From NCBI GenBank assembly GCA_928212115.1, contig CAKMRJ010003334.1, forward strand, positions 106,383,633-106,447,632: 64,000 nucleotides of DNA, read 5' to 3'. Within the stretch, counting starts at the first letter, position 1; each line of letters begins with the position of its first letter. Below, piece by piece: positions 11,296 to 21,480 of the stretch. Both the position numbers and the translations under genes were made by a program. The notes under the pieces are model-generated. The model did no database searches, had not been told where the DNA came from, and was given only the letters and a program-made list of their open reading frames with translations. This DNA comes from Lactuca virosa. Lineage: Eukaryota > Streptophyta > Magnoliopsida > Asterales > Asteraceae.

Positions 11296-12186
11296 GTGGT
11301 CTTCGTAGCAAGGAGAGGGGTTTCCCGCGAGAGGGAACTCATATGCCAAGAGGACAGTGGGAGGCAAATTGATCTTCAAGAGATTCAAGAATCAAGCGGT
11401 GAAGGAACCTCAAACACTAGCGATCAACCTGAGGAAGAGATTCTTGTTGAATCGATTGACGAATCATTACCTCTCAGGCGTTCCAGTAGAGTTAGCGTTC
11501 CACCTATATTGTATGGTTTCCATATAACTGCAGAATGTGATACGTTTATCAGTGATAGTACACTAATAAATTTGGATGAACCTAATAACTACAAGGAAGC
11601 TATGGTGGGCCCTGAGTCTACTAAGTGGAAAGAGGCGATGGATAGCGAGATCCAGTCCATGTATGACAATCAGGTTTGGAACTTGATTGACAATGTACCA
11701 GGTCGAAAGACAGTTGGGTGCAAATGGATCTTCAAGAAGAAGACCGACATGGATGGAAATGTGCATACGTTCAAGGCACGACTGGTTACGAAGGGCTTTA
11801 CTCAATCCCCAGGGGTTGACTATGATGAGACTTTCTCACCAGTGGCCAAGATCAAGTCTATTAGGGTTATGTTAGCTATCGTTGCGTTTCATGATTATGA
11901 AATCTGGCAGATAGATGTCAAAACCGCTTTCCTTAATGGGAAGCTGGCTTAAGATGTTTACATGTGTCAGACAGAAGGTTTTGTAAATGCTAAATACCCC
12001 AATAGAGTGTGGAAGCTTGAAAAATCCATTTATGGATTGAAGCAAGCATCTCGCTGATGGAATCTTTGTTTCGATGAGAAAGTCAAATAGTTTGGTTTCT
12101 CTAGAAGTGATGATGAGTCATGTGTGTATGTCAAACCTAGTGGGAGTATAGTTAGTTTTCTAATATTGTATGTTGATGACATACTA
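11296..12186 (+). pseudogene. copia reverse transcriptase, C-terminally deleted
   Basis: RT begins around KWKEAMDSEIQSMYDNQVW and continues CKWIFKKKTD, FKARLVTKGFTQSPGVDYDE, DVKTAFLNGKL, SIYGLKQASR and ILYVDDILLIG (catalytic YVDD). Stops: TAA 11950, TGA 12055, TAG 12088. After the YVDD region the sequence jumps to the non-coding 3' region shared with the related element, so the RT C-terminus and all of RNase H are missing. This deletion alone would end reverse transcription. Confidence 0.9.
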
Positions 12187-12900
12187 CTCATAGGTTATTC
12201 AAACTATCCACAGTCGATCATACTTTGGAAGTAAGTATTGAATGAAGACTGTCATGAATTGGCTTGTAGATTGTCTAAGTGTTTAGACATAGCAAAGGTT
12301 TGCTGCAACGTTCATGAGTACTCCTGAAATAGGATTTGAGTATTGGATTAAACCCACGCTTATTTGAATCACTTCATGGAATTTATCTCGAGTGATTATG
12401 AGACGATAATATCGTATAATCTTTAAACCGAGATATATGAGTTGTTGTTTGCAAGTTGGTTGTGCATTGATAATGCGTAAACGCATCAGTAACTTGATGT
12501 TATAAAACGCATTGTTGTGTACGATTTGATGAGAAAATAGTACAAGCATATAAGTCAAAGTTTATATGTTCCTTTTATCTAAAGGGGAAAAGCGATATCT
12601 TGGGCCCCTCGATGATTTTGTGTTGAGTTATGTGTCGGATCCAGTCATGACTGAATTGATGTGTTCAATTAAGTTCGTTGTCAAACAAATCTGAAATCGG
12701 GAAATAAATTGTTAGACATTGAGTATGACTCTATTCCATGTATTTGTCCACACGATATCTTGTAGAACGAAGGATTATATGATCCCTTATCTAAAGGACA
12801 CGTCATTGACTAGGTCAGAGTTCGACAACGACTTTTGAAAGCTACGATTGTTGATCAGATTCTGAAGCCATACTTGCAATTATAGTTATTAGACTTATCC
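12187..12900 (+). other. Non-coding 3' region of the copia element
   Basis: No coding frame of note. It aligns with 27485-28180 of the related non-autonomous element (shared landmarks: ATCCACAGTCG, ATTTGAATCACTTCATGGA, GGGCCCCTCGATGAT). Conservation of this non-coding block next to the PPT in two diverged family members suggests it is a standing part of the element rather than random decay. Confidence 0.65.
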
Positions 12901-12911
12901 AAGTGGGAGAC
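12901..12911 (+). other. Polypurine tract
   Basis: AAGTGGGAGAC directly precedes the 3' LTR. The same tract precedes the 3' LTR of the related element at 28181-28191. It primes plus-strand DNA synthesis. Confidence 0.85.
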
Positions 12912-13710
12912 TGTTGGATTAGGTGTCTAAGTCCATAACTATATTTGGTATGTACCTGATTTGATTAGAGCATAGTCCTTTTGGGTTGCCTTCATCATAG
13001 CAACTGGACAGAATGAGTTTTGGAGAAAGAGGTTAATTAATGGTTTATTAATATATTATAAGAATAATATATTAATTGAGAAATCATATTATTTAGTTAG
13101 TATTATTCAGAAATTAATTTGGAATTAATTTTGGGATTAAAGTAACTAATTAAAAGTAAGGGGACTGGTTTTGCAAATCATTGATAGTTGCAAAATGGGT
13201 TGTTGGATCACCTTGGAAGGGTTGGACGAAATCTATGGGAAGCCCATAGAAGATTTCGTCCAAGGGGGCCTTCTGGAAGGTTTCCATGGACTGCTTAAGG
13301 CTTAAGCAATCAGATTAGGGTTTTCACCTAAAACCTAGCAGCCACAAGTATATAAAGACCCCTTAGCCTCTAGAAATTGGTCACTTGATTCCCAAGAGAA
13401 ACCTAGCCGATTTTTATCTCCTTCTACCTCATTCTTTTCTTGTGGTGTTTGTGACTCCATTAGAGGTGCAACGCTTGGGGCACTAGGTTTTCAAAGGTCA
13501 AGGAATTAAAGAAGGATTACTTGTTACTACTAGCTAACAATAAAGGTATTCTTCTAAATCCTAATATGTATAGATTTCAATTTTATATAGTATATCTAGG
13601 GTTCTTGCTTTGGAAAATTAATTTGTATGTATAACTTGAGAAAAACCTAGATCCAAAGTAAATAGGGTTGCATGTGCACATAGGAATGTAGATATGCTTA
13701 AAACCCATCA
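12912..13710 (+). repeat. 3' LTR of the copia element
   Basis: Starts TGTTGGATTAGGTGTC and ends AAAACCCATCA, 799 bp. It aligns over its length, with clear divergence, to the 753-bp LTRs at 21481 and 28192 (for example CTTGGGGCACTAGG is shared). A TATA box (TATATAAAG, about 13349-13357) marks the promoter. Confidence 0.88.
13349..13357 (+). promoter_or_regulatory. TATA box in copia LTR
   Basis: TATATAAAG lies about 440 bp into the LTR, the same relative region as TATAAAAG in the two related LTRs (21890, 28601). Transcription would start roughly 30 bp downstream. Confidence 0.6.
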
Positions 13711-14337
13711 TGGGTTTGCTCCTGTGTACTGTTGCGTAGACTGATTGAATGGTTGAGCGGCCATCATGAAGGGGTTAAATTCAGGTGCTACTAAGAAATG
13801 AACGTCAGGTCCATAGGAGTTGGATCCCTGGTTTATCGAGGTATGCACACCTATGACTTGCGGCTGAGACACTTCTGGGATTGAACCTGGAGCCTGTTGT
13901 GCGAACGGGTTGAAGACCGATGGTTGTTGTACGAACAACGGCACGTGGGGCAAGCCTGCCATGGTGGCGTGTGGGTAGACCATCGATAAATATTGTGACT
14001 GTGGTTGAATATTGTGAGGGATCCAGGTTCCGGTGCCCGAAGTGTATGGAAACGATTGTTGCTGCGAAACAGGTATCTCTATTTGTTGTGTTGTGACAAT
14101 CTGTGGAATTGTGGTTAGGATTGCTGCTTGTGGAGGTAGGTTAACTGTTGGGAGCTATAGACTGGCTATGTAGGTTGCCGCCGTTTCAGCTGCAGAGTTG
14201 GATGGTGTCTGTGAGACTGACATGCGATTTGAAGCGTGTTCTTCCTGGATGGGAACTTGCCATCCATCTAACGGTTGCATTGGACGCACTGGGCCTGTCT
14301 TTGGTGCTCTTGACGTCGTCGGAATTTCGCCTGCCAT
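13711..14337 (-). pseudogene. gag N-terminal part of gypsy-like element, one TAG stop
   Basis: Frame from MAGEIPTTSRAPKTGPVRPM continues in register through a single TAG at 14155 to the copia insertion at 13711, about 209 codons. Composition is rich in P, Q, S and T (QTPSNSAAETAATYIASL; FAQQAPGSIPEVSQPQVI). No capsid core or zinc knuckle lies in the part present. The TAG stands between Leu codons in a Q-rich region and could be a former CAG. The role is inferred from position next to the LTR. Confidence 0.55.
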
Positions 14338-15724
14338 TTTTGCTCTTTGGTTGTGCTTCGTGGATGTATTGTTCTGGAGATACGTCCGGATGGTACCAAA
14401 TGTTGTGATATGTCAGAGATGGTTGAATTGAGATCGAGGTTGAGAATTAAGCTGGTTCCTTCTCCTGATATCACAGTACAAAAAGAGAAAGATGATCGTT
14501 AGTCGAAGTCCGGGAGGGATTCCCGGGACGAAGCTCCGACGATCAAGTTAGAATTGATTTTGAGAGAAGAAAGGGTAATTCAGAGGAAAAAGAGTTTCGT
14601 CCCCTCCTTCATGAGGAAGAAGGGTCCTTTTATGTCTGATTGAGAGACACATGCCTCCTAACTGATTCTGTTGAGCCTTCGCTCGTGAGACGTGACGTGG
14701 CGGATCCGTATTGAAGGATTCTCCATTACGTCTTTTTGCCTCGTCGCCTCATTGGCTAGAGGAGAATCTTTGATATTATGATGATCGTGGCTGTCGTCAG
14801 ATGGGCAAGTGTGTCACACCCCAAAACCGAGAACGGCGGAATACGTTCTGGGGTGGAGGACGTCATGTACAGTATCATAACAAAGCATAATAGTAAAGAC
14901 AAGCAACAACATCCATTGCATTAAGATAATAATTGTAATACAAACGTGTTCAGTACAAATGTTAGACACAAAAAATACAATCAAAATAAAGTGGAGTCTT
15001 ATGTGTGCTCCGTCTCCTCAAAAGCTGCATCCGTACCTGTCTACTGATGACCTGAGAATACAAGTTATTTTGAAAACGTTTATCAGCATAAAGCTGGTGA
15101 GTTCATAAGTATTTAGTGTCATTTCCTGTATAAAAATATTCACATTTATACATTGTAAAAAAAAAGATTTCGGTGTTTGAAAATAGTATGAGCCCTAGAA
15201 AACCCTATGTTTTCCAGAAAAGTAGTCTTCACCAAGACCCGATGGTTTGTTTGTTCCTTTGATAATGTACAAGTTTTCCCAGTAGTTATTAGTTTGAAAA
15301 TATAGTTTTAGACTTTATTCATGTATAGTAATGAGAAAAATGTTTTTACCCCAACAGTATCACTGTCGGCCATATGAAATGAAATGCAGGCTCCAGGTAG
15401 TATTAAATGTACAATACTCCTCAGGGAGTCTGTTGCCTTTAATTCTTAAAGTATTAATTAAAGGTTTGAATGTGAACTCGTACGTAACCATGCTGATTGA
15501 CGATCGAATCCCTTTGACCCTCCGAGTCATATGTAGTGATGTGACATTTTGTCACCCCTGGGCCTAGACGGCTCGGACTGTAGCTAGCAGTCGGGATGTG
15601 GGAGTGTCTGTCCCGTATAGATCTATACACATAATCCCCGCTCTCCCTCCAGGAGACTCTGGTTACGCGGTGATAGCACAAAGATGTGTCGTATCGAGAA
15701 ATAGTATGCCACATTCGATTTTAG

Positions 15725-15840
15725 TAAGTTCTCTTGTATAGTGTGTATTGTTCTCTTTGTATAGCATATAGTGTTCTCTTTGTATAGTATGTAATGTTCT
15801 CCTTGTATAATATATAGTGTTCTCTTGTATAGTACATAGC
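15725..15840. repeat. Short tandem repeat, about 28 bp x 4-5
   Basis: Imperfect units of the form TGTTCTCTTTGTATAGTATA repeat across this stretch of the solo LTR. Units differ at several positions. It is not flanked by genes and has no coding value. Confidence 0.75.
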
Positions 15841-16719
15841 ATGTATTGACTCACAACTGAACTGACTCTGGTAGTTGTCATGGCAATAGCAGCAATGAGT
15901 AGTAATCCTTAACTATACCTATTATAGTTAAATAGTAATGTTGGTTGTATGTCCTTGATATTCAAAGGCATTGAACTGATATGAAAACTTTTATATCTGA
16001 CACAAATATATAAGATATATAACTAAGAATTCAACGAGAGTCGGACTAATAACAAAATACCCTAAGCCCACAATCAAACAAGAACAGGAAATAAGGTGAG
16101 CTATTAGTCCTAAGTCCTTCAAGTCTTACTTATATAAATATATTGGTGTAGATATGGTTTGAGAATAAAAATTAGTTTAAACGAATTTTGGAAAATAGTT
16201 TTATAGTGATTTAACACGAAAATGAATTTGGTAAGCATTTGAAAACAGTTTAATTGGCAATATAGTTGAAAATATAGAAAATCCCTTTTTGGTGGTAAAA
16301 ACAGTTAATAGTGTAGAAAATCCTTTTGGTTGCAAGTTATAATTCACATGCGATTGTTACTATAACTTATTTGGTTCAACTTGTATTCCCCCCCATAAAC
16401 AGTTAAAAACATTTAAAAAGGTTCATTTAGGGGTATGAACTCACCTGTAGTGAGTGAAGTGGATGGAAACGCCGGGTAGGATGCTAGGCGTCAAGTGAGG
16501 ACTTGAACACACCTACGGATCCTATGTAACATGTAGTGATGTATAAAGTATCTAATTAGTTGTGTAATCACTAATTAAGTGAGTAAGGGCACTTTAATGA
16601 ATGAAAACACTTTGTTTCAAGTGTTAGGAGTGCTAAAGGTTGCATCTAAGGAGTGTATAGCCTCACTATGGAGTTTACACTTCACTTGGCCACACTTAAG
16701 TGTGTTTACGGTTGGGAGA

Positions 16720-17253
16720 CCATTTCCCCCATGAGTTTACGGCCGTAAACTCATGGAAATGGTGAGTTTGTGTGTCTAAAGGTCTCATGCATCACAAGGA
16801 AGGTTCCTAGGATCAATTCAAGGGCTTGGGAAGTGATTAGGGTTCAATTGGGTACTCCCTTGGAGTTTACGGTCCATGGACCACTCCTTGGGAGTTTACG
16901 GTCGTAAACTCTAGGGTTTACGGCCGTAAACCCTTGACCACTTCAACCATTTTATGTTTCAAGGTCCTACGCTCATCTACACTAGTTTCTAGTTCATCAA
17001 ACAAGCTAAGGAAGGGTTTAGGGGCATCAAAACACCATTTGAGGTGTTTACGGTTTTGGGTTTACGGTTCTTGAATGTTCAAGAACCGTAAACTCAAGTT
17101 TATGGCCAAAAAGTCATGATCTTGGGTTCCTTAGTCCATGCATGCAAGTATCTAAGCTATATCTAAGCATTAGAGAAGGTTTGGAAGTGTTTTGGGGCTT
17201 CAAAAACCCTCACATAGGAGTTTACGGTTTTGGGAGGCTCCCCAAACCGTAAA
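16720..17253. repeat. Cluster of GTTTACGG-based palindromes in solo LTR
   Basis: At least five inverted repeats share GTTTACGG...CCGTAAAC ends: a perfect 24-bp palindrome at 16731-16754 (with outer CCATTTCC/GGAAATGG arms), GAGTTTACGGTCGTAAACTC at 16892-16911, GGGTTTACGGCCGTAAACCC at 16914-16933, a 15-bp stem with a 2-base loop at 17061-17092, and a longer one at 17220-17253. Centres differ while the GTTTACGG flank is constant. Confidence 0.85.
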
Positions 17254-17912
17254 CACATGCATGTTGGGGTATTTGGATGATCCAACTCGAAATAGCATGA
17301 ATACCAAGCTAGAAAATCAAGTTAGGAAGATTACCTTTGATTTTTGAGGCTTGAAAGTGGTGTTCTTGAGCCAAACCCGATTTTAGAGAGAGAGAGTAGA
17401 GAGAGAAAGCTCCAAGGTGGGAAAAGGCTCTAAAGGTGGACACTCCTCCTTTATATATGGCTGCCTAGTGGGGACCCACCATACACTGTCGTTTAAACGG
17501 AGCTAAATGTTTTTACCCGGTAAGCTAACCGTAACCCGACCTAGTTGTTTTTATCCCGTCAATAAATATATTATAATAATAATTCAAAAATGAATTATTT
17601 AGATAAATATAAGTTAACGGAAAATTTTAATAAAACTAACTTTTATTAACGGAAACGGGTTACAGTGACGGAGTAAATTTCAGGTTGTCACAAAGTGGAA
17701 CTCTCTGATTGGTCCCACGTTTTTCGAGGTATTTCTTCTGGGAGAAGAGGGCAAGGCACAATTCTCCCCCTTAACCGCCATACCAGTGACTCTGCGTTGG
17801 CGAAGGCCCGGCCTTGGCCTCAGATTGGATACGACCAGATTCTAACTAGGCCAAGCTTGGAGTTAGTTTGACTTCTCCTTTTTTGACGTTTTCCCTGAGG
17901 GATACGTTAACA

Positions 17913-18177
17913 AGTGAGATATTGATTATGAGAGAGAGACATCATCACTAAGAGAGAGGGAGATCATTACTGAGTACTAGATCATTATTGAAAAACTGAA
18001 TATTATTAGAGTTGATAAGAGTATATAAGAATACCACTAATTGTTGTAATTTATTTATTACATATTTTCGATGATTACTTGATTGCGATATATATGATTT
18101 GTGTGATTTATGTGAGTAGGTTATTGTAGTTGTTATTCACTAAGTCGTGAAACTTATGTTTCTGAGATGGTTATTTT
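17913..18177. other. Left part of an LTR-like remnant split by the gypsy element
   Basis: No coding frame. It continues at 35492-35661 across the gypsy insertion. The text ATTCACTAAGTCGTGAAACTTA resembles the LTR phrase ACTCACTAAGCTTCGTG in nearby gypsy LTRs, and the right part ends TGATCGTTACA, like a gypsy LTR end. I read it as a truncated old LTR, with modest confidence. Confidence 0.4.
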
Positions 18178-18547
18178 TGTAACACCCCGTTTATTTATTT
18201 AAAAAATAAATAAATAAATCGACGAATGAATCGTAGCCCAGAAATCAGTAATTATATGGCAGAGTGTTGGTCTCGAGGGGTTAATTGTCAGTTTTAGAAG
18301 TTTGGGGTTAAAAGTGTAAGTTCCGGGATTTCTTTTGTAAAGATTTTTAGAAGACAGGGGTATTTGGTAAATTCTGGGCCAAATATGAAAAGGATTAGTG
18401 GGGGGGAGGGGCTGTATTGTAAATCTCGGACCTAATATGTAATGTAGATGGCAGGGGTTAAAAAGGTAAAATATGGATTACATTTGAATAAAAGGGGCAT
18501 GGAGGGACTGTTATTGCCATTATGGCAAACTCTTGAGTGGAGCCGGG

Positions 18548-18554
18548 TATAAAG
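18548..18554 (+). promoter_or_regulatory. TATA box and telo-box in gypsy 5' LTR
   Basis: TATAAAG, with AAACCCTAACCCTAAC starting about 9 bp later and a pyrimidine-rich CTCATTTCTCTCTAG just after, the likely start of transcription. The 3' LTR has the same arrangement at 32890. Confidence 0.65.
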
Positions 18555-18597
18555 GGTTAAGCAAACCCTAACCCTAACTCATTTCTCTCTAGCCGCC

Positions 18598-18603
18598 ATG
18601 TGA
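18598..18603 (+). promoter_or_regulatory. Start-stop upstream ORF (ATGTGA) in good context
   Basis: GCCGCCATGTGA lies about 45 bp after the TATA box, so the first AUG of the element transcript would be followed at once by a stop. The 3' LTR has the same hexamer at 32940-32945. Start-stop elements can hold ribosomes; whether this one does is unknown. Confidence 0.45.
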
Positions 18604-19429
18604 AGACTCCAGCCGTCGCCTGCCTTCCTCTTCGCCATCTCTACCGTTGTCGGACGTCGGGTTGCCGAGAAGAACCGCCGAGATCGACGCCGCCATTGGA
18701 AAGGACCGGTCGAAGGGCCGTGGTTGGGTCTCAAGATGGACAGCACCGTTACGCGGCTATTTCACCAAGTGTGGCTGCCGCCACTTCGCTTCTACGATCT
18801 CTGGCACCATCATTGTTGATGAGGATTCAAATCAACCACCGCAAGGACCGACTGCCACCTACGCCGTCGGTGGAGCTGCAATATCAGTCGACGACGAGGC
18901 CGAAAGCCGCCAGCCGTCATTGTTACTTTACTGCTGTCGCCGCCGGGTAGCTGGAGCGTGGCTGCCGCTTCTGTTCGGTCATTAGCCGCTGCTGCAACCT
19001 TTGTGGGTCTCTGCCGTTTGTTGAATGCCACCATGTGGGTGGCTGCTTTCGGAGTCCGAGCAAAATGCATAGGGGTCGCTACCCTAGTCTGCCGCCTCTA
19101 GCCACCGTAGAGGGTGGCTGTGCGTGCTTTGGTGTGTGTGGTTTATTGCTACAGTGGAGTGGGTGTTGTGTGGGGATTGTTTGATGGCCGGGAAATGGAA
19201 AAAATACCCACCATGGCTGCCAACCATGGTGGCTGCCACAACATGCCGCCGCCGGCCACCGCTAGGTCATTATCTATATGTGTTTGTATTAGTATGTGTG
19301 TGTATGATTATGGGAGTTAGCATTGTAAAATGTAACTAGAAAAAAGAATAATGAAAAGAAATTGAAAACCACCACCGGCCGCCGTGTCGGGTGGCGGTGT
19401 GCTTGCCTTGTTGAGTTCGATTCGTTTAG

Positions 19430-20110
19430 GGTGCTTGAAACCCTACTAGGCCTTGTAAGCCCTAATGGACCCTAATTGACCCATTAAAACCCTAATGGGC
19501 TTAATGATATTCTAGTGGGCCTAAAAGGCCCAATAAAGCCCTAATTGACCTAAAAGTCAAACAAATTGATAAATGGGCTAGTATTTGGGTTGGAAACCCT
19601 AATTAGGGTTTGGAAAACCCTAATTTGGGGAATTAACCGGGGCACACGAGAATTATTTAATAACTTGAGATATTAAATAATAATCATTGGCAAAGATTAA
19701 TCTAAGCAATATTGGACTTAATGGATTAAGTCCTTAGAGGATTAAGTCCTTAGAGGATTAAGTCCTTAATGGGTTAAGTGAGAAACACTTAACCCTAATC
19801 GTCATTTTATATGAAATCCTAATTTCACTTGGGTTTATTGTTGGGCCTCTTTACTGGGCCTTGATGATTGGGTTATTAATGGGCCATCCAAAGTCAAGCA
19901 ATTTGACTAGAATAATTTAATGGGCCTAGGGTAAGGCCCATGTAATGGGTTTGGGCCCAATTTGGAAAATTAGGCCATAGATGGGCCATAGTTTGGGCCC
20001 TAATGATTATATGATCTTGGGCCTTAGAATAAGACCATGTGAAGGCTTGGGCCCAATTTGGAAAATTGGGCCATATGTTGGCCTTTGATTTCCTAGTTGA
20101 CTTTGGGCCT
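19430..20110 (+). promoter_or_regulatory. Dense telo-box and TGGGCC (site II) motifs
   Basis: The segment is packed with AACCCTAA/TTAGGGTT and TGGGCC/GGCCCA words, more than a dozen of the latter in under 700 bp, and the matching part of the 3' LTR (33790-34460) keeps them. In plants these two motifs together mark genes active in dividing cells (TCP and telobox-binding factors). Here they lie downstream of the TATA box. Confidence 0.6.
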
Positions 20111-20489
20111 ATGGATTGGTCCTTGGGCTTGCATAAAGCCAAGCTTGGGGTCATGTAGTAATTATCCAAAGTATGTACTCATGGTTATGTAGTGGAACCC
20201 AATTATTAATTGGGTGTTATTTTGGTGTTGACAGTTCGGGAATCTGTCATCCAGTAGTTGGGGTTGAGTCTGCGGGACTTCAGCAGTGTGGGATTGTATC
20301 TACGAGACTTCATCAGTGTGAGGTGAGTTACCTTCCAGTAGCGGTGGGTCTACGGCCACAATGTCGGCCCACCAGTAGGAGTTGTATGTTAGATAATTGT
20401 CTTTGTGATATTCATCTAGGTTGCTGCTACCTGATATGTTTTATGTTCTAGCATGTTATGATGTTATGTGATAGTGGTAGTAGGGGGTG

Positions 20490-20930
20490 AAATAGTCGCT
20501 GGTTACCGGTCCATAGGACCGAAGGGGTAGTTTAGTACCCATCCATGCTAGCCAGATTATGATATATGTGATATGATATTATGTGGTAGTAGTAGGGGTG
20601 AAACAGTCCCCAGTTACCGGTCGACAGGACCGAAGGGGTAGGCCAGCACCCAGATTTGGTAGGCAGTATGTGATTTATGTTTATATGCTAGGGTTTTATG
20701 TAGTAGTGATAGGGGTGAAATAGTCCCCGGTTACCGGTTGAAAGATACCGAAGGGGAGGCCAGCTCCCGGTTACCGGTTGAAAGATACTGAAGGGTAGGC
20801 CAGCACCCTGATATGCTAGGCAGTCACCGGTCGAGAGGACCGAAGGGGTAGGCCAGCAACCAGATATGCTAGGCAAGGTCACCGGTCGAGAGGACCGAAG
20901 GGGTAGGTCGGGCACCCAGATATGCATGGC
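20490..20930 (+). repeat. Tandem hairpin units in gypsy 5' LTR
   Basis: Repeated units of roughly 55-110 bp contain ACCGGT-N-ACCGAAGGGGTAGGCCAGCACCC, with a small hairpin CGGTC-NNNNN-GACCG (loops GAGAG, CATAG, GACAG vary) or CGGT-TGAAAGAT-ACCG. The 3' LTR has the same array with one unit fewer (34840-35170). Confidence 0.85.
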
Positions 20931-21251
20931 AGTATGTATGTTATATGATTGTATGGTATGTGGTATGATGGGGGAACTCACTAAGCTTCGTGCTTACGGT
21001 TTACAGTTTTGGTTTCAGGTACTCGTTTTCAAAGGAAAGGAGTCGGCTTGATCGCTGCGCATCAGACTATGTTTTCCGCACATGAGATCTTTGGGATTAC
21101 ACTCTGATATGGTTTTATGATAATATGTTTTGATTATTGACACTTTGGTTTTGACATGAGATATTAATATGAATGTTTTTATACTGTTGGTTTTATATAA
21201 TAACTTAATTAAAACGAAATTTTTGGTCTTGAATTTTGGGATGTTACAAGT

Positions 21252-21263
21252 TGGTATCAGAGC
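21252..21263 (+). other. Primer binding site of gypsy element
   Basis: TGGTATCAGAGC, three bases after the 5' LTR end, complementary to initiator tRNA-Met. Confidence 0.92.
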
Positions 21264-21475
21264 CTTGGTTTGAGGGATTCGGGTACACTCTCGGGTGTGT
21301 CTGAACTCAAACTAAGGACTTGGTATGAAAATTTTCAAAAGTAAAATCATTTTGTAAAGGAAGTTCGAAAAGAATTTGAAAAGAGAAAAGAACTTTGAAA
21401 AGAACAAGATGTGTGATGCGTGCAATCAGTCGAGCTCAAGTAAGTTTTCCCCAAGATACCCATACATGTTATGAT
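21264..21475 (+). other. Gypsy internal leader, left of the nested copia element
   Basis: Non-coding; continues at 28950. It ends at the copia insertion. A run of TGTTATGATATG-like words flanks the insertion site on both sides. Confidence 0.6.
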
Positions 21476-21480
21476 ATGTT

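Larger units (their letters stand above)
8506..13710 (+). mobile_element. Ty1/copia element (structured-leader family), decayed, 5' end off window
   Basis: Order: structured leader (8506-9111), gag, zinc knuckle, protease, integrase, RT (C-terminus and RNase H missing), non-coding 3' region, PPT, 3' LTR. The leader, 3' region and LTR match those of the non-autonomous element at 21481-28944, so the two belong to one family. The 5' LTR and first part of the leader lie left of the nested SIRE-type element and are off the window. It is inserted in the gag of a minus-strand gypsy-like element; the LTR ends at 13710 and gypsy sequence resumes at 13711. Confidence 0.88.
14812..17692 (-). repeat. Solo LTR (2.9 kb) of a long-LTR gypsy element
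   Basis: Ends are TGTCACACCCC and GGTTGTCACA, flanked by a perfect 5-bp duplication AAGTG (14807-14811 and 17693-17697). With no PBS, PPT or coding region inside, this is a solo LTR left by LTR-LTR recombination. A TATA-like TATATAAAGG on the minus strand near 17448-17458, and an end resembling other gypsy LTR 3' ends (GGGGTGTGACA on minus), put its orientation on the minus strand. It contains GTTTACGG palindromes (16720-17253) and a short tandem repeat (15725-15840). Confidence 0.8.
13711..17912 (-). mobile_element. Gypsy-like element, 5' part only (gag start and 5' LTR)
   Basis: On the minus strand: a 5' LTR (17912 to 14401, split by a solo LTR), a short leader with the likely PBS at about 14385-14400, and the first part of gag, which is cut at 13711 by the plus-strand copia element. 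The rest lies off the left edge. The tRNA for the PBS (TTTGGTACCATCC on the minus strand) is not one I recognise. Assignment to Ty3/gypsy rests on the proline/glutamine-rich gag start and LTR layout and is moderate. Confidence 0.65.
14401..17912 (-). repeat. 5' LTR of gypsy-like element, split by a solo LTR
   Basis: Plus-strand ends are TGTTGTGATATG (14401) and TACGTTAACA (17912), so on the minus strand the LTR reads TGTTAACG...ATCACAACA. Removing the inserted solo LTR and one TSD copy leaves about 630 bp. The paired 3' LTR is off the window, so the ends rest on the TG...CA signature and the neighbouring leader. Confidence 0.65.
18178..21248 (+). repeat. 5' LTR of gypsy element (3,071 bp)
   Basis: Begins TGTAACACCCCGTTTATT and ends GGGATGTTACA. 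A TATA box (TATAAAG at 18548) is followed by a telo-box-like AAACCCTAACCCTAAC, so most of the LTR is transcribed leader. Contents in order: GC-rich segment (18600-19110), dense AAACCCTAA and TGGGCC motifs (19430-20110), tandem hairpin units (20490-20930), then the phrase ACTCACTAAGCTTCGTGC before the end. It is about 100 bp longer than the 3' LTR, mainly from an extra hairpin unit. Confidence 0.92.

Noticed and set aside
13711..14400. Ogre/Tat assignment for the gypsy-like gag
   Set aside because: Too little gag is present, and the primer site could not be matched to a known tRNA, so no lineage is named.
18563..18580. Telomere repeat (AAACCCTAACCCTAAC)
   Set aside because: Only about two units just after a TATA box, repeated at the same place in both LTRs; a promoter telo-box fits better than telomeric DNA.
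18600..18950. GC-rich open frames in the gypsy LTR (also 32942-33526)
   Set aside because: They do not begin with ATG in that frame (the ATG at 18598 is followed directly by TGA), lie inside LTRs, overlap in several frames and resemble no protein. GC bias explains their length.
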